Notes: generated from the letters alone by a model not told the origin. A DNA stretch of 64,000 nucleotides from Blastomyces gilchristii SLH14081 (GCF_000003855.2 NW_003101650.1:9054-73053); one strand, 5' to 3'. Counted from the first letter of the stretch, positions 38,849 to 52,262 are shown. Numbers and translations: made by a program.

Positions 38849-39255
38849 CATATTGTGCCGCATATTATTATTATTATTATTATTATTCTTCCATTATACT
38901 CATATGCAAGCGGAGCTTATGATGAGTCCTTGCGTGATGTTAAATACAGGTCAAGTGTTGGTTATACAGGAGGAAATACAGGTGTTGAGACCACGCCAAG
39001 ATAACAAGAACATAGGAAAATACAAAGGAGTGACAATTAGATACATGCGATAATAACTTCCCAGCCCAGGAACATAGAGCAATTCATTGGAGCGATTTGT
39101 ACACCTCTGTATTTATTAGGAACCTGAGGTGCTTGAGTTCCGGATTTAATGTATCCCCTGCGGGTTTCGAACCCACGCGCCTTGGTTTCCCACGCCAAGG
39201 TGCTACCGGGTGGCCGCATTAACCATTCGGCCACCGGGGCATATTGTGCCGCATA
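38849..39255 (-). mobile_element. Candidate SINE with tRNA-like head, (AAT)n tail and 16-bp target-site duplication
   Basis: The 16-mer CATATTGTGCCGCATA occurs at 38849-38864 and 39240-39255 and brackets a 375-bp insert. On the minus strand the insert starts CCCCGGTGGCCG and has an A-box-like TGGCCGAATGG and a perfect B-box GGTTCGAAACC about 50 nt apart. It runs through about 250 bp of unrelated body and ends in about eight AAT repeats next to the other duplication. Pol III promoter head, simple-repeat tail and long target duplication are the defining layout of a SINE mobilised by a LINE. No second copy is in this window. Confidence 0.75.
39150..39239 (-). ncRNA. tRNA-related head of the SINE (not a functional tRNA)
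   Basis: D-arm GGCCG...CGGCC and T-arm GTGGG/CCCGC fold well and both Pol III boxes are present. However, the acceptor ends do not pair, an extra 10 nt sits between D and anticodon arms, and the CCTTGG/CCAAGG stem has a 9-nt loop. This is best read as a tRNA-derived promoter module, not a working tRNA. Confidence 0.65.
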
Positions 39256-42200
39256 AATACATACAACCGGAATTGATTCACAACTAATCGCAGTGAGAAA
39301 GTCATGTTGCGCTAATTTTACGTGCAGAATAACACCCCCGTCTGATAATTATAATAATTATAATAATAATACACAATACTAAATTCCGGCCCTTGATTGA
39401 GTCTGACATTTCTGCATATGCGGGCGGAATAGATATGATCCGCTGCGAATGGCAGTCCCGGTTCCCTTGTCCTCTTGTTCTACCGTTTTACCCCATTTGT
39501 CAAGGCGCAGCTGCGTCCGAGGGCAAGGCTGCGTGTCAATAATCAGAACATTAATAGATTGAAAATGCAGTAAGCAGATATCAAAAGCTCCCTTCTTTAT
39601 TTCTTCACCGCTATTGCTCCGCACGGCGGTGCTGGTCTTCCACTTGCTGCGATTTGATGACCACACCCATCAAATTGTGCCCCTCTCTAACACATCCGAC
39701 CCTTGTCTCCATGGATGCGGGATATCCCTCCAACAAAGACAATATTATTTAAGCTTTTGGTGCACACTGACATCGGCTAACTATAATGAGCAGTGCGTAA
39801 ACGAAGGCAACGAAGGGGGTCCGAAATCGCTGCTCACTTTCCAGTACCCACACCCACAATGTCTAATTATAATTGGACTCGTCAAGCTAGTCTGGCGGTT
39901 GCATTTTCACAAAATGTTGTGATTTTCCAGAAATCTGGATGATCCGACAGCCAAGGTATATAATATTAATTTAATCAGATAATCCGTTTTGCACGGCTCT
40001 GTTATTAGTGATATTGGTTGATCAGGCCGTGCCATACCTTGGGATGGCAGGAAGAAATAAAAATAAAAAGAAAAAAGAAAAAAGAAAAATTGAAGGAACG
40101 AGAAGGAAAGTTCTCAAAAGCCAATATTGATAGTTAAATACCTAACTACCTTTTTGACTAGTGACAAACACACTCATGTGGATTATCAACAACCCAGTTC
40201 GCCAGAGCCACACACGGTTTCTGTTCCATGGCCTTATATCTTTCAAATCCCAGTTGGTTTCCGCTACCTCCAATAATTAATTAAATAATGGTTATCTCGC
40301 CACTTTAAATGATAGAGAAAGACGCCATAGACTCATCACCGTGCAATTTCTATCAAACTCTCCCAGGACAACTACTCCAAACCCGAGAAAATCCACCAGG
40401 GCCACCACACAACAATCGCAAACAATATGATCTCAAATAGTTAACCTATTGGCTAATTTATCTATTGTGGAGCACACCCATAAATAGCTTACAGCGCCAG
40501 GGAAGTTTCTTCGCCCTCTTGTTCATATATATCTACTACTCCGGTGTGGCTTATCTTCCGCCATTTTACTACACATGGCTTTGGTCCGTGCCATAGAACA
40601 GCGGGGAAGAATCAACAAGAAAAGGGCACAAGAAGGATTTTTCCTTTTGTTCCCCTTTTTCCTTCCCACCTTCTTCTCTTTTCACCAGAGCAGGAAACGT
40701 TTGGTCCTGAAATACGGAGAAAATACAGGATAATGCAACAGGGCTATATTCTGCGGTTACCGCGGCGCGCTAACCAATAGGTTGGTCACCCCTCATCCAC
40801 ACTCCCACACCCGAATTCCTTGCATTGTCCGTCGTGAGGGATCAAAACAGGGTCCTCTGATGATGTGACCGTGTGACATTTTCTTTTATGTATTTCCCTC
40901 CCACCAAGAAGGGAAAATATACAAAAGGAAGAAGCTAAAAGTAGGCCGAAAAAAGCGCTTCCACCGTTCAAACTAGATGAAATAAGCCCCACCCTAACCT
41001 TTTCAAGATTTTCGACACCAAATCCTGCGGTTCATCCTTGCTGATTTCTGCGCTATTGCTTAGTGCATACATCCACATCCACATGCACATACATATGTAC
41101 TACTGCGCAGCAACCCGGCATTCGAATATCTTATCTCCTTGGTCGCGGGTTTCCTGTCGGCCCGCGTGGCCCGGAAATTAGCGCTAGCTCATCTGCCAAT
41201 ACGCCCCCCTGGGCAACTATAAAAGAACTTTCAAACCAGCACCTCCGCTCTCTGCACATAACGACATACCATTAACTCTGGGCAATAGTGGAACAAGCTA
41301 TGAAGGGAGCTCGAGCCCTCCTAATCCTGCTATATACAGACAAACTGCCACTCAATTCATTGTACGGAGTAATGCAGCGCTGGTTGTTGAGAAGATCTAA
41401 GGTTGGATCGGGAATGTGTCTTGCAGGAACTTAAGGAGACAGCACGATTGTTGACCTAGGCATACTAGTGCTTCCAACATCCTCAGGAATATCACTAGCC
41501 TTCAAAATAATGATGTAGTATGAACACATGAAATGGCATATCGTTCCACAACATGGCTCATCATTTGGTTTTTGACTCGTTCTCACGCCCAATTATCGAT
41601 TTCCGGACACATGTTTGCTCAATATATCCAATTCCGAAAAATTTCAGACACGAAATTTATGTCCATCCCAATATATCTAGACGATTTCCCCCAATCATCC
41701 CACGTGACAGCCATGCCAACTTCCAAGGTTTGACCACACGCCATGCTTGAATAGTTGGTGAAATTAGAATCCTGGCGCTCCATCCTTTACTCACGTGGAA
41801 GAAGGAAAAATATAAAATTTGAGAGAACTGTAACATGTGTGCGTACGCATTCGCACAATAAAACGTATCGGATTTTATGCAAGCAGTGGTTCAAACTGTT
41901 TTGCCTGAATGATCACGGTTGGAAATCCCTGACACCTTGGCTATTTTGGCCCCTGTTGCCTAATTTTTCCGAGCGGCCGCCCCCCCGCCCCCCCCCCCCG
42001 GTGCTGTGCTTAGCGTTGTCATCCTGCCTCTGTACATGATGCGCCCCTCTGGAAGTCTTCCCCGGCAATATAGCGTAGGTTGACGTTTTATCAGTCTTGG
42101 GAGTCTGAAATGCACTCCTTTCACCCCACCTACCCAAGATAGAGGCGAAGGGAGAGTCTTGTGTCCGTTCACCTGGGCGTGGAATTTCGGATTGTGCGAA

Positions 42201-45108
42201 GCCTAACCGGTGTTAGTTTGTGGGAAGAGGAAGTCTGACTGGTATCTGCCCTGAGACTGTGGTGGGATATCATGCTTATATTGGATTGAAGTAACCACCG
42301 AGCGAGCTGCCTTGGCACTTTCTAGTCAGGAGAGAAAATCGACGAAAAATAAAAATATGAAGACAAGGTACTGGTGAAGAAACTTCCCAATCATGAATTC
42401 AGGACTTTGTCATTTTCACTGGCAACGTTGCCCCAACCCCCCCCCTATCTTTGCCGATGATATTCGATTTTCCGCATTTTCATGCCCTTCTCCCCCGCTT
42501 CTCCTTCACTAGACTTGTGATGAGATGACCTGGGGGTCGTCTCCCCCCGGTCAACCAACCTTCTTCTCTAGTGTGGGGTCAATTTTCGTCCACCCACCCC
42601 GCTCAAAACGACAAGTGGTTGCTAGTTGGTTGATTGTGTTTCATTGCATGGAAATCATTGAGGCTAGTCACTAGTAACTAAGTGAGGAGGATGCAGCAGT
42701 AACTAATGCAAACCAGTTAACATTCCTTCTTCAGGAATCAGCACGGTGTGCTGCCCGGTGTGCGTTTGATGAGACTCCACTATTAACTAACGACGTTCGA
42801 AATCTCTCCAACGTTAGTCGGAGTTTAACTGGATTGAATCTTACTAAGTGTATATCCAGTTGAATATGATAAACAACCTACTTGATCTACCCCACATCAT
42901 TCTTTGAATTCCGTGCTTTTGGCAGCTGGATGATCAGCTCTCAGAAACAACTTTCCGGTGGCATTGTGTGATATGGAAGTCTTTAAGGAATAGGGCAAAA
43001 GTTTGAATCTCGAATACATGGCCATTTCGTCTATCGCCGTTTCTGACTACCTACGGAGTACTTTATCGTTGAGATGGGGCCAACATTAGGGTTGGAGGGG
43101 TTGGCGTTAATCCTTGAACTTCGGAGAAAACATTTTGCCCCATCGCGAACTTCACCCTCTTTGACCTTGGCCCCCACGGGGAAGCAGATGCCAAGCCGAC
43201 CCGTGTGTTAAAGGCTGACCACGCTTCGCACTCGAATTGCAGTCAGATTTTGTTGGAATGGTGGGGGGGGGGGGGGGGGTATGGGGGTATGCGAATGGCA
43301 TGGATAGAGTGGTGGAAATATATTTATGGTTATTGGCAGGGTAGTTAGCCTCTAAAAGCGTCACGGCGAGAGGTTGTTGGCTAATCCTATGATTCATCGT
43401 GAGATTAAATTGATTGACATTGCCTTAGCCGGTAGTAAGGGTTTTGTTCATCATTTTAGCTCGTCGTTGGTAGTAAGTTATCGCGGATATTCGTCATGTG
43501 AGAATATCACCTTCGATCAGGACTATTGTGATAGGCCAAGTAATATATAGTTATGACGGTCACCATCCGACCTGAACCAAAGCTCTCCTTCACCTATCGC
43601 TTTGCGGCCTTCTAAGGCTATCTCTCAGAGATATTATGGACCAATTTATCGAAAAGTTTGCGGCTTCCCATTGATTAACGGTGAGCACTAAGCCCCATAA
43701 AATCTAAACCTGCGGGTATGAAAATATCGAAAACTTGTGCGAATCATGACGCTATCCCCGGATCACAAGTGTATCTCAACTGCGCGATGACGTCGCAAGC
43801 ACATCTGTCAATGTCCCAATTGAGCAATTTGGCCATCTGGTATTTCGTATTAGGTAAAACCGGAGTGAATGCGGGCACATATATCGTTATTAAACATCTG
43901 CGGTTGGCAATATCCTCTTTCCATTGTGCGACACTCTTTTTCATCGGTAACTTAGCAAACAAACAGACGTTACCTAGTAGTGGATAAATACTATGCTTCC
44001 AATACTTGGGGCCTCAGCATACAATGGACCCGCAAGTACTAATTTTAAAAATTGTGAACTTGGATGAAAAGGAGTAAATATGCTTTTGGCACCGAACATT
44101 GTTGGACTGAATATAGGTGGCGCAAGGCTTAGCTGAGCTGTAGTTAGACTTTTCTCGCCGTCTGTCTTTTTATTCTTATTATTCGCTTCCATAGGGTATG
44201 ATCATTTCTTCTCAAATGCATGTATCAAAAATGCAAGTATGCAGGCTCTGCCTCTCATATTTTGAAGGATGGTGATCTGGGAAGCTCGCAGGACAGGGAC
44301 CTAGGTGGCTGGCTGTGTCCTCTGTCCCGATTTGAAAAATATTCCAGGCCGCACTTTATCCTCCCTTCATCTGTATTTTCTTTTTCTTTTCCTTCTTATA
44401 GTTTTTAAAGCTTTGCAATCAGCATTCATTTGTGATTGTAGTCCTTCTCTCATTTTTGACGCGACAGATATCTATTTCGCTGACATCATTGGCACGGAAT
44501 ACCCTGTGGAAAGCTAGCCACGGGCAGGTTAAACCTGCGACAGCGGAGCTTTGTTCACCGTCTTTTTATATCTTTGCCTGCATCTGCTCCCCGTTCATGT
44601 CGATAACTGAGTTTGATGTGTCACAGCTGTATATCAATGAATGTAGTGGACAGACCAGTGGCGATGACATCCTGAAATCGGTCAAATATGTAACATCTCT
44701 CTCGCCCAGGTTATGTATACGCAGCGTAAAGTATGAGCGGCTTTAATAGTTTCCTGTTGCAATTCGGTTTATACCACCTGTAATGGGATGCTCACAGCTA
44801 ATAAGCTTCAACGAAGGGATTATAGGCCCATATTAACATTGGGGGGGATATGACAGAGGTCTCGGCCTTGATAATAAAGTTTCATAGAGCGGTAATAAAC
44901 ATTCGGGCTGCAGGCATGTCACGTGAGATATGTGGCTGAAATATGAAATGACGCTGAGCATACTCCGTTATGACTTGACGTGGCTGTGCACTTCAACCTC
45001 GATTTTGAGAAGCTATCAGCAGTTTTTGACGTTACGTTAGACCTGCAAAAATGGATTGATTCCATTTTGAGAAATAAATTTTGGATCGAGTGTACGTGCG
45101 AAAAAGGG
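39256..45108. other. Gene-poor interval, right part, and patatin-gene leader
   Basis: About 5.9 kb without a recognisable gene. It includes a C-rich run near 41981-42000, an 18-G run near 43263-43279 and TACGGAGTA motifs at 41363 and 43052. An in-frame extension of the downstream gene from 44980 begins with GTG, not ATG, and is treated as leader. Confidence 0.5.
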
Positions 45109-47270
45109 ATGGGTTCATCGCAGGAGGATGAGGAGACCTATGGGCTTCCCGACTTCAACAAGAGGTTCATCAAGGACGAGGAGCTCGAGCACTTCGAGAA
45201 CGCCCTCAGCGCGCCGGAAGCTGCACCTCTCGTTGCGATTAATGACTGGCGCCCCATACATCAGAGAGTGCGGAAACCAGGACAGCGTCGCAAGGCCAAC
45301 AGAACAGTTGACGAAACGAGGGAAGGGTATTTGTATACAATCCTAAAATGGCCCTTGCTTTCGCTCGCCTTGGGTTGGATTTCGGTTCTCAGCGTTCTCT
45401 ACATTCTCACTCGGCTATATATTTACCTCTACGAGCATTTAATCACTTGGAGAGGAAAGAGGCAAACGTTGAGAAGGCAGATGAGAACTACAAGAAACTA
45501 TGGCGAATGGAAGGAGGCAGCCAAGAAGCTGGACTCCTATTTGGGGAATGACAAATGGAAAGACGTGAACGAGTATGCATATTACGACCATGGAACCGTC
45601 AGTAGGGTCAAAAGCCAGCTGGAGGCGCTAAGGGCCAAGGTGGAACAATCGCAAACAAAGGGCGATGATTCTGTAAAGCTCGGCCCGTTGCTGGAAGACC
45701 TCCGTGTGTTGCTGGAAGGATGTGTCAAGCATAATTTCGCTGGTGTTGAGAACCCACGTCTGTACAGCGAGACATATTTTGGAACCAAGCACCTAGTTCA
45801 ACAATTCATCGACGAAGTACATGCCTCGTTGCAGCTCATCCTTAGAACCAAAGATATCCCTCAGGAGACGAAGGAAGCTTTTTTCAAGCACCTGGAGACT
45901 AACTATGGTCGCACGGCGTTGTGTCTTTCTGGAGGAGCTACATTCTCATACTATCATTTTGGGGTCGCCAAAGCTCTCCTTGATAATGGTGTGCTCCCTG
46001 ATATTATTTCGGGGACTTCTGGAGGGGCCCTTGTAGCCGCGCTGGTAGCAACTAGGACCGATGAGGAGCTTAAAAAGTTACTTGTACCAGAGCTGGCCTA
46101 TAAGATTAAGGCCTGTGAAGACCCGTTACAAGTTTGGATACGGCGATGGTGGCGAACGGGAGCTAGGTTTGACACGCTCGACTGGGCTGAAAAATGCAGC
46201 TGGTTCTGCAGAGGCTCTACTACATTCTTGGAGGCGTATCAGCGCACCGGACGGATTTTAAACGTCTCATGCGTTCCGTCGGATCCTCACTCTCCTACAA
46301 TTCTGGCAAACTATCTCACATCGCCCCATTGTGTCATATGGAGCGCAGTCATTGCCTCCGCAGCTGTTCCCGGTATACTAAATCCTGTCGTGCTGATGAT
46401 GAAGAAGCCTGATGGAACGCTCGCCCCCTATTCCTTTGGCCATAAATGGAAAGACGGTAGTCTCCGGACTGACATACCGCTGAAGGCATTGGATATACAT
46501 TTCAATGCCAACTTTCCTATCGTGTCTCAAGTAAGTATTTAATTTGCCCTTGGTGCCATGCTAGAATGCTGGGACTAATTTCATTCTAGGTTAATCCCCA
46601 CATAAGTTTATTCTTTTTCAGTTCCAGGGGGAGCGTTGGCCGTCCTGTCACACATCGTAAAGGCCGTGGTTGGCGCGGGGGTTTCCTAGGATCGGCCACA
46701 GAACAATACATTAAATTGGACCTCAACAAATGGCTCAAAGTCCTCAGACATCTCGAACTTCTTCCTCGGCCACTGGGTCAGGACTGGAGTGAAATATGGC
46801 TGCAACGGTTCAGCGGAATTGTTACTATTTGGCCAAAAACTAGTCTCTCTGATCTATATTACATCCTGACTGACCCTACCCCGGATCGATTATCGCACAT
46901 GATACAAGAAGGCCAACATAGCACCTTCCCGAAGATACAATTTATCAAGAACAGGATGAAGCTCGAGAAGGTGATCTCCGAGGCGCTGAAGCGCGATGGT
47001 CGTGCTTTTGCTCGCCATATTAATACGCCTTTGCCACCTGAAATTGACGCATCCGCCAACGACGGTGAATTGGACCAACAGGTTGGTAGCTATTTGCAGG
47101 AAGACTTGGATAAGTGGCAGGATGGGTATGGCGGCACAGGCAATGCACGAGTTCCAGAGTCAGATAATAGACCACATCTAAAACGTCGCAGCAGCGTTCT
47201 TGAAGAGATTCGACGGCAGTCAGCTGTTTTTTTCGATGACCTTGACGAGGCTGGGCCGAGTGAGGATTGA
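45109..47270 (+). CDS. Patatin-like phospholipase domain protein (probable membrane lipid hydrolase)
   Basis: Two exons, 45109-46530 and 46590-47270, encode 700 aa. It probably hydrolyses acylglycerols or phospholipids at lipid droplets or ER membranes, as in the Tgl3/4/5-related family. Residues about 80-108 form a membrane segment (rich in Leu, Trp, Ile, Tyr). A DUF3336-like region (YGEWKEAAKKLDSYLG) precedes the patatin domain, which starts at LCLSGGATFSYYHFGV, the oxyanion-hole glycines. The nucleophile is Ser304 in GTSGG and the dyad Asp449 is in DGS, so both catalytic residues are present. The intron joins SQ to VNPHISLFF in frame. The first ATG was chosen because upstream in-frame codons have only a GTG start. 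A 29-T run follows at 47347. It is convergent with Tfc4. Confidence 0.92.
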
Positions 47271-47343
47271 ACAGCTGCTAAGAAGTCAAGAAAGAGGGAT
47301 GAGAGTTGGATGATTGATTTTTTACATCCTGTGGGACTGTCTG

Positions 47344-47375
<32 letters not shown>

Positions 47376-47647
47376 CCCAATGTCAGCAAGCTGGGCCAAT
47401 TTGGAGAGCGATTCTAATGTCACAGTAGGTGTCGAATGTCTGGCATATACGCTTGATGCGGGATTGGACATTGATATTTAGCATACCTGTGCAGTCCGTT
47501 TTTGAGTATATCTATATACCCCACAAGTCTTCAGGCTATTTTGTTAACGAGTTAGAAGAGTAAGTCAAGAACAACTTATTCCATCGTGGCGTCATATATT
47601 CTGGCGCGTGAGATTCGTGTACCATATCATACAATGAGATGCTATAT
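47271..47647. terminator. Convergent 3' flank between patatin and Tfc4 genes
   Basis: 376 bp holding the 3' untranslated regions of both genes and a 29-T run (47347-47375). No gene. Confidence 0.5.
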
Positions 47648-50600
47648 TCAAATGACAAGCCACCTATCGGTAATCTCCTTCGCCAGTTTTGTTTCGCCGT
47701 TGAATGAATAGAGGCATTGCAAAGCAAAGGAAGCTTCACGAGTAAAATCTTCCACCCAGACGCGCTCATCTGGACGCCCGCCGCCACCAACAACCGCCGG
47801 CATATTTTTCCGCTTCTTAAATTTCTCTCGCTCAGCCTCTATCTCCCCACTGAGCGCAAGACATCGCTGATAACCCTGTACAGCCAGATGCGTCAGACCC
47901 AGCATCTGCCAGACCCGCGCGAAATTGAATTCCACCTCCTGCCGCTCTTGTGGAATTGGGCTTGTTTCTCTCACACGTCGGTATTCTTGCATGAACGAGA
48001 GTCCTTGCATGATGAGATAGTGTCGGTTGTCAGATTGTCGCTTGAGAGAGTGGTGGATGTAACTCAGGCCGATAGATAAGAGTACGACGGGGTTTTCTGG
48101 TGCTAGCGCATATGCGCGGAAAAAGTAGTTGAGCGCGTTTGTGAAACTTGTCCCGGCGTAGAGTATATGTCCGTATAGCACTAGGAGTGGGACATCCATA
48201 TCCTCTGCAGGAATGGGTTGACCAGATTCGTCTTTGGTGGTAAGAGTGGCACGCTCTTGGAAAACAGAAGCTCGGGTGCGGCGGGCTTGGGTAGGCCGCA
48301 GGGGGTCATCCGGGAGAGTATAGTCAATCGCTTTTATTTGGCGCAGCATGAATTTCATGCTGGGGGACGAATGAAAGAGGGATTTTCGCGGGTCACCACA
48401 AAGTCGGCTAAGTGTTGCGAACAGGCGGTATGTGTCAGTTACGAATTGGTACTCTTTCATGAACCAGCGGGAGATGTTGGAGAGCGTTTCTTCGTCCTTG
48501 AGCCGGAGCGCGCAAGCTGTTACTGGCAGTTAGAGTCATACGACATAAAGTTTGAGGGCCGAAAGTAATCTACGTACTGAACCAGCAGGTGTAAATTTGG
48601 AATTTGTTGTGTTTGGAATGATACCAAACGCTAGCATCGGCTGCAGCAGAGAGGGTGTCGTAGACTTCTTCTGATTGGCCTTGCCCTGAAAGGACAAGAG
48701 CATACTCCAGAAATATGTCCAACCACTGATCGAATGATATAGAGTGATAATCATTTGGGATCGTCGCAGGATCAATTTCGGGGGTTCCTAGATCTCTAGT
48801 CAATGGTATTTCAGCAATATCAAACGATGGTAATGCTCACCTAATGTGGCTTGAAGCCGTCCAGCCATTTCCTCTACTTCATCCATGATGGTTGTTGATT
48901 TCAGGCGTCCAGCTTTCCGTTGGGCTTCTCTAGAATATCCCAGAAACATCATATGTCTTTGCATGGGGAAAAAGACGCGATTTGACCGAAAATCCCGCAA
49001 CAGAGCATCCGCGATATCCAACCAATCCTCGGTCGCATCCTCATGGCCTTCTCTCATTGCTGCTTCAAGATCTAACAATTTAGAGTACAAATACCTTATA
49101 TGGTCGGTGCTGACATACTCTTCTTTTGCTTGCCTCCGTTTCTTAGAAAGGGGTACAGTAGAAGTCATAAGTCCACCAGACACACTGGGAGAAGGGGTGG
49201 GAGATCTCCAGCCTTCGTTTTCTGCCCCAATCGGGCCCTCATACGTTGCCATCACAGCCCCCCCAGATTCCGTTGAGCGAAACTCTCTCGCAAGCTGTAG
49301 AGCTCTGGAACCAAACCTTCGCCTTCGCCTTGGCATCGACTCCTGCCTTCCTAATTCAATCGCTTCGTTGACATATTTCAAAGCTTGTTCAATCAATCCT
49401 AAGTTTTCGTAAAATTTTGCTAATTTGGCACGGGCTTCAATATCGTTTTCATCATATTCAACCACTGTTAAGTAACAGTTCTCAGCTGCTTCATCATTTT
49501 CGCAGGCGATATAACATTCGGCCATGGACATAAAAAGACTAGTATCTGCGTATTCACGGGTCCTCTGAAGTGGCACGTAAAACTGTAGTGCATCTTGATA
49601 TAATTTAGCATCTTTTAGCGCATCTCCCACCTCCCTAAACAGATCACCGAAATCATAGAGCAGAGCGCCTTCCGAGGAGTCATCCGGGTTTAGCCACGAA
49701 AAATGAGACTAATTGGCAATTAGCTTCGCTACTCGAGAAAACGACTAAATAGGAGCACTTACCAACGCCTCTTCTCTATACTGGAGGCCCAATTTTAACC
49801 TATATATCCCAAGTTTCACGCGAAGCTCCAAGGGTAGACCCGCCCCGTAAACCTCGATGGGATATTGATTTGGGACAAAGAATGTGATGTCTGCTCGACG
49901 AGGGGAGTCTTCGGCATCAAACTCCCGGTCGTCTTCAACAATATTGTCCCACTCCGCATCTTCTTTCCGGCCCAGCAGCCACCTAGAAAGTGATTTTAAC
50001 ATAAATATTCCTTGTTCATAGTCGTTCAGATAGCCAAAAAATTCAACGTAAATGTTCACATCGGACCAGGTAAAGTCGGTGGCTTCCTCCAAACTTAGGG
50101 ACATGTAATATGCGATGCTTTCGTCGTATCGACTTTTTGCTTTATCGACTTCGTTGAGATCAATATATGTCTCCGCGAGAAGACGGAGCGCTGTTGTATT
50201 GTGCGGTAGATCCTTTAGTAATCTTTCATACTCCTGAGCAGCCTTCCCATTATGACCCAATTCGCGGTATACCGCAGCTCTTTCAAATCGGATATCGTAA
50301 TTTTTTTGATCGATCTCAATGACACGGCTATAACAGTAGATTACATCTTGTAATGCTGATGTCCGATCTTCCCCCGCTCTTTCTAAGATCAATTTCGCAA
50401 CTTTCATCCAGACGGACGGATCTTTTGGTCGCGTATGTGCGCCACTGAATAGTGCAGCAAGAGCCTTATCCTCTTGGCCTTGCGCAAGAAATATTTCCGA
50501 TAAGAGAGAATGGGCAGCAAACATTTCAGGATTTATCTGAATGGCCTGCTTCACAAGAACGGTGGCTCTCTCATAGTCGGCATCAATAAACGCCGATGTT

Positions 50601-51166
50601 GCCTCAGAGTGTAAATTTTTGAACTCCAAGCTGGGTTCTAACGGCTTCCTGGGGCCTCTTTTGATGCCTTTCCCACCTCGTGCACCGAAATTATATGGCC
50701 TGCCAATAGATTGGCGGCCCCTTCTACCCCTACGGCCATACAACCCCAAGTCGGGGTCGACATCTTCCCCGAAATGATCGGGTTCTTCAAGGCTTTCAGA
50801 TTCACTCCTACCAGATCAAGTTAGTTTAACATATAACTGTGCAAGGGTTTTCAACATGTATCTATCATCTTACAGGCTTTGTTCAGAAATATGAAAGTCT
50901 GGATTGTCCGTGGGCGGCTCTAGTTCACTTGAATACCTCTGGTGTCTCCTTCTGCTGAAATAATCATGGCCTCCATGTCCGTAATGTGTATCGCTAGCAG
51001 AAGGTTCGGATTCACTCCCCGAAACCATGTCAACATCTTCAGCCCCAGCCACGGCGTACTGCATATTTGGTGGCAGCGCTTGTGGAGAACTGGAGGAGAT
51101 ATCGGGATGGGTGCTATGATATCGATGCTGCTCAGTTGTATTATTACTCTGGGTACCCTCCATCAC
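47648..51166 (-). CDS. TFC4: TFIIIC TPR subunit (Tfc4/Sfc4, tau131)
   Basis: This is a subunit of RNA polymerase III factor TFIIIC, which binds tRNA-gene A/B boxes and recruits TFIIIB. The five minus-strand exons are 50874-51166, 49763-50807, 48841-49708, 48578-48787 and 47648-48516. They encode 1,094 aa with consistent phases. The N-terminus is Ser/Asp/Glu-rich. A Gly/Arg-rich patch (GRRGRRGRQSIGRP) precedes the first TPR array (LHSEATSAFIDADYERATVLVKQAI onward). A second TPR array starts near VGDALKDAKLYQDALQFY and a third lies in the last exon. This order of acidic N-terminus then TPR blocks fits Tfc4. At exon 4 an acceptor just before GAACCCCC was chosen over one 10 bp upstream, because the latter gives an in-frame stop. 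The exon 4/5 junction is less certain. Confidence 0.9.
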
Positions 51167-51790
51167 TAATACTTTAAGCTATTCTGGGATATTCAGTATC
51201 GTGTCTTATCATCCTCCTTAGAAGGATGACCATGCTACTCCTGAGAAGAGTTCAGTAGGAGCAGTAACAAACGGAGAACTGAGATAATAGGGCAGCTAAG
51301 GGGCATAAGCCCGGGCACTGGATAAAAAAGGAAGTTAAATCTCTGATGGACGTGAAATAGCGTTAGTTCTTATACATGTTACTCCGTAACAAGTGCAAGA
51401 GTCGAGCGGAGCCTGATGAAGTCCGCGCCTGTTTCGGAAGCTCACCGATCACGTTACCGCGCCAGACTTCCAAGGAATTTCTTAGCTCCGCGCCAGCACG
51501 CAAAGGTGAGAGAGGCTGCGAGGCCACAATTTTATACGCTGTATAACTAACTATGTATATTTTTATTTGCGGAGCGAAGCGAAGCAATATGTTAGGTGCT
51601 TTCAAAACCTGATTAGAATAGAAGGTGCGATCTTGCAGGCCCCCTACCACTCTCTTCCACCCCGTATCACCTCTATCACCATCATCAGATTAATCAGAGC
51701 CATACAGAACTGCAGAGCCAGCTGTTCAATCCCATCTGAATTCAAAGGGGTGCACATGACATCACATGAGATCATGTTACAGAGAATTTA

Positions 51791-52262
51791 GCAGTGCATG
51801 CCATGAATCACAGAGATCAAAAATAAATATAGAGAAAAGTATAAGGAATGTAAATACTGTAGAGAATGTATGAAAAGAGCAGAATGAAAAAAACGAATGA
51901 AGATTTGAAGATTGATCTGAGCTGTATGAGTCAGAGCATTCAAATATTTTTGATGGGGTGCACATGGAAAAGTTGGTTTTTCTATAATAAATAGAGAGAA
52001 GAGATAGAGAGATAATAAATGAATGGAGGCTGTTCAAATGCACTGAGAGGATGAGAATTCCCACGCACTGAGCAGCAGTGCATGAAATGAGTATATTAAT
52101 GAATGTATAGATTGTAATGAATGTAGAGAAGAGTACTCCGTATAAAGAATGTAAATACAGTAGAGAACATCTGTAAAGGAAAGAATGAAGATTAATAGAG
52201 TCTTACAGCCACACATTACAGGGCATTTTGCTCAGAAAAGTTGGTTTTTCTATAATATATAG
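51791..52262. repeat. Two degenerate direct copies of a ~200-bp repeat
   Basis: Copy A (about 51791-51994) and copy B (about 52072-52262) share GCAGTGCATG, a stretch around GAATGTAAATAC, and a 28-bp end matching at 27 of 28 bases (51967-51994, 52235-52262). Composition resembles the mutated block at the left of the window. Family unknown. Confidence 0.65.

Noticed and set aside
39150..39239. Functional tRNA gene
   Set aside because: Acceptor ends do not pair, an extra 10 nt is present and the anticodon loop is 9 nt. The flanking duplication and AAT tail fit a SINE head better.
44980..45108. 43-codon N-terminal extension of the patatin-like protein
   Set aside because: It begins at GTG with no ATG, and the family's conserved N-terminal region starts after the ATG at 45109.
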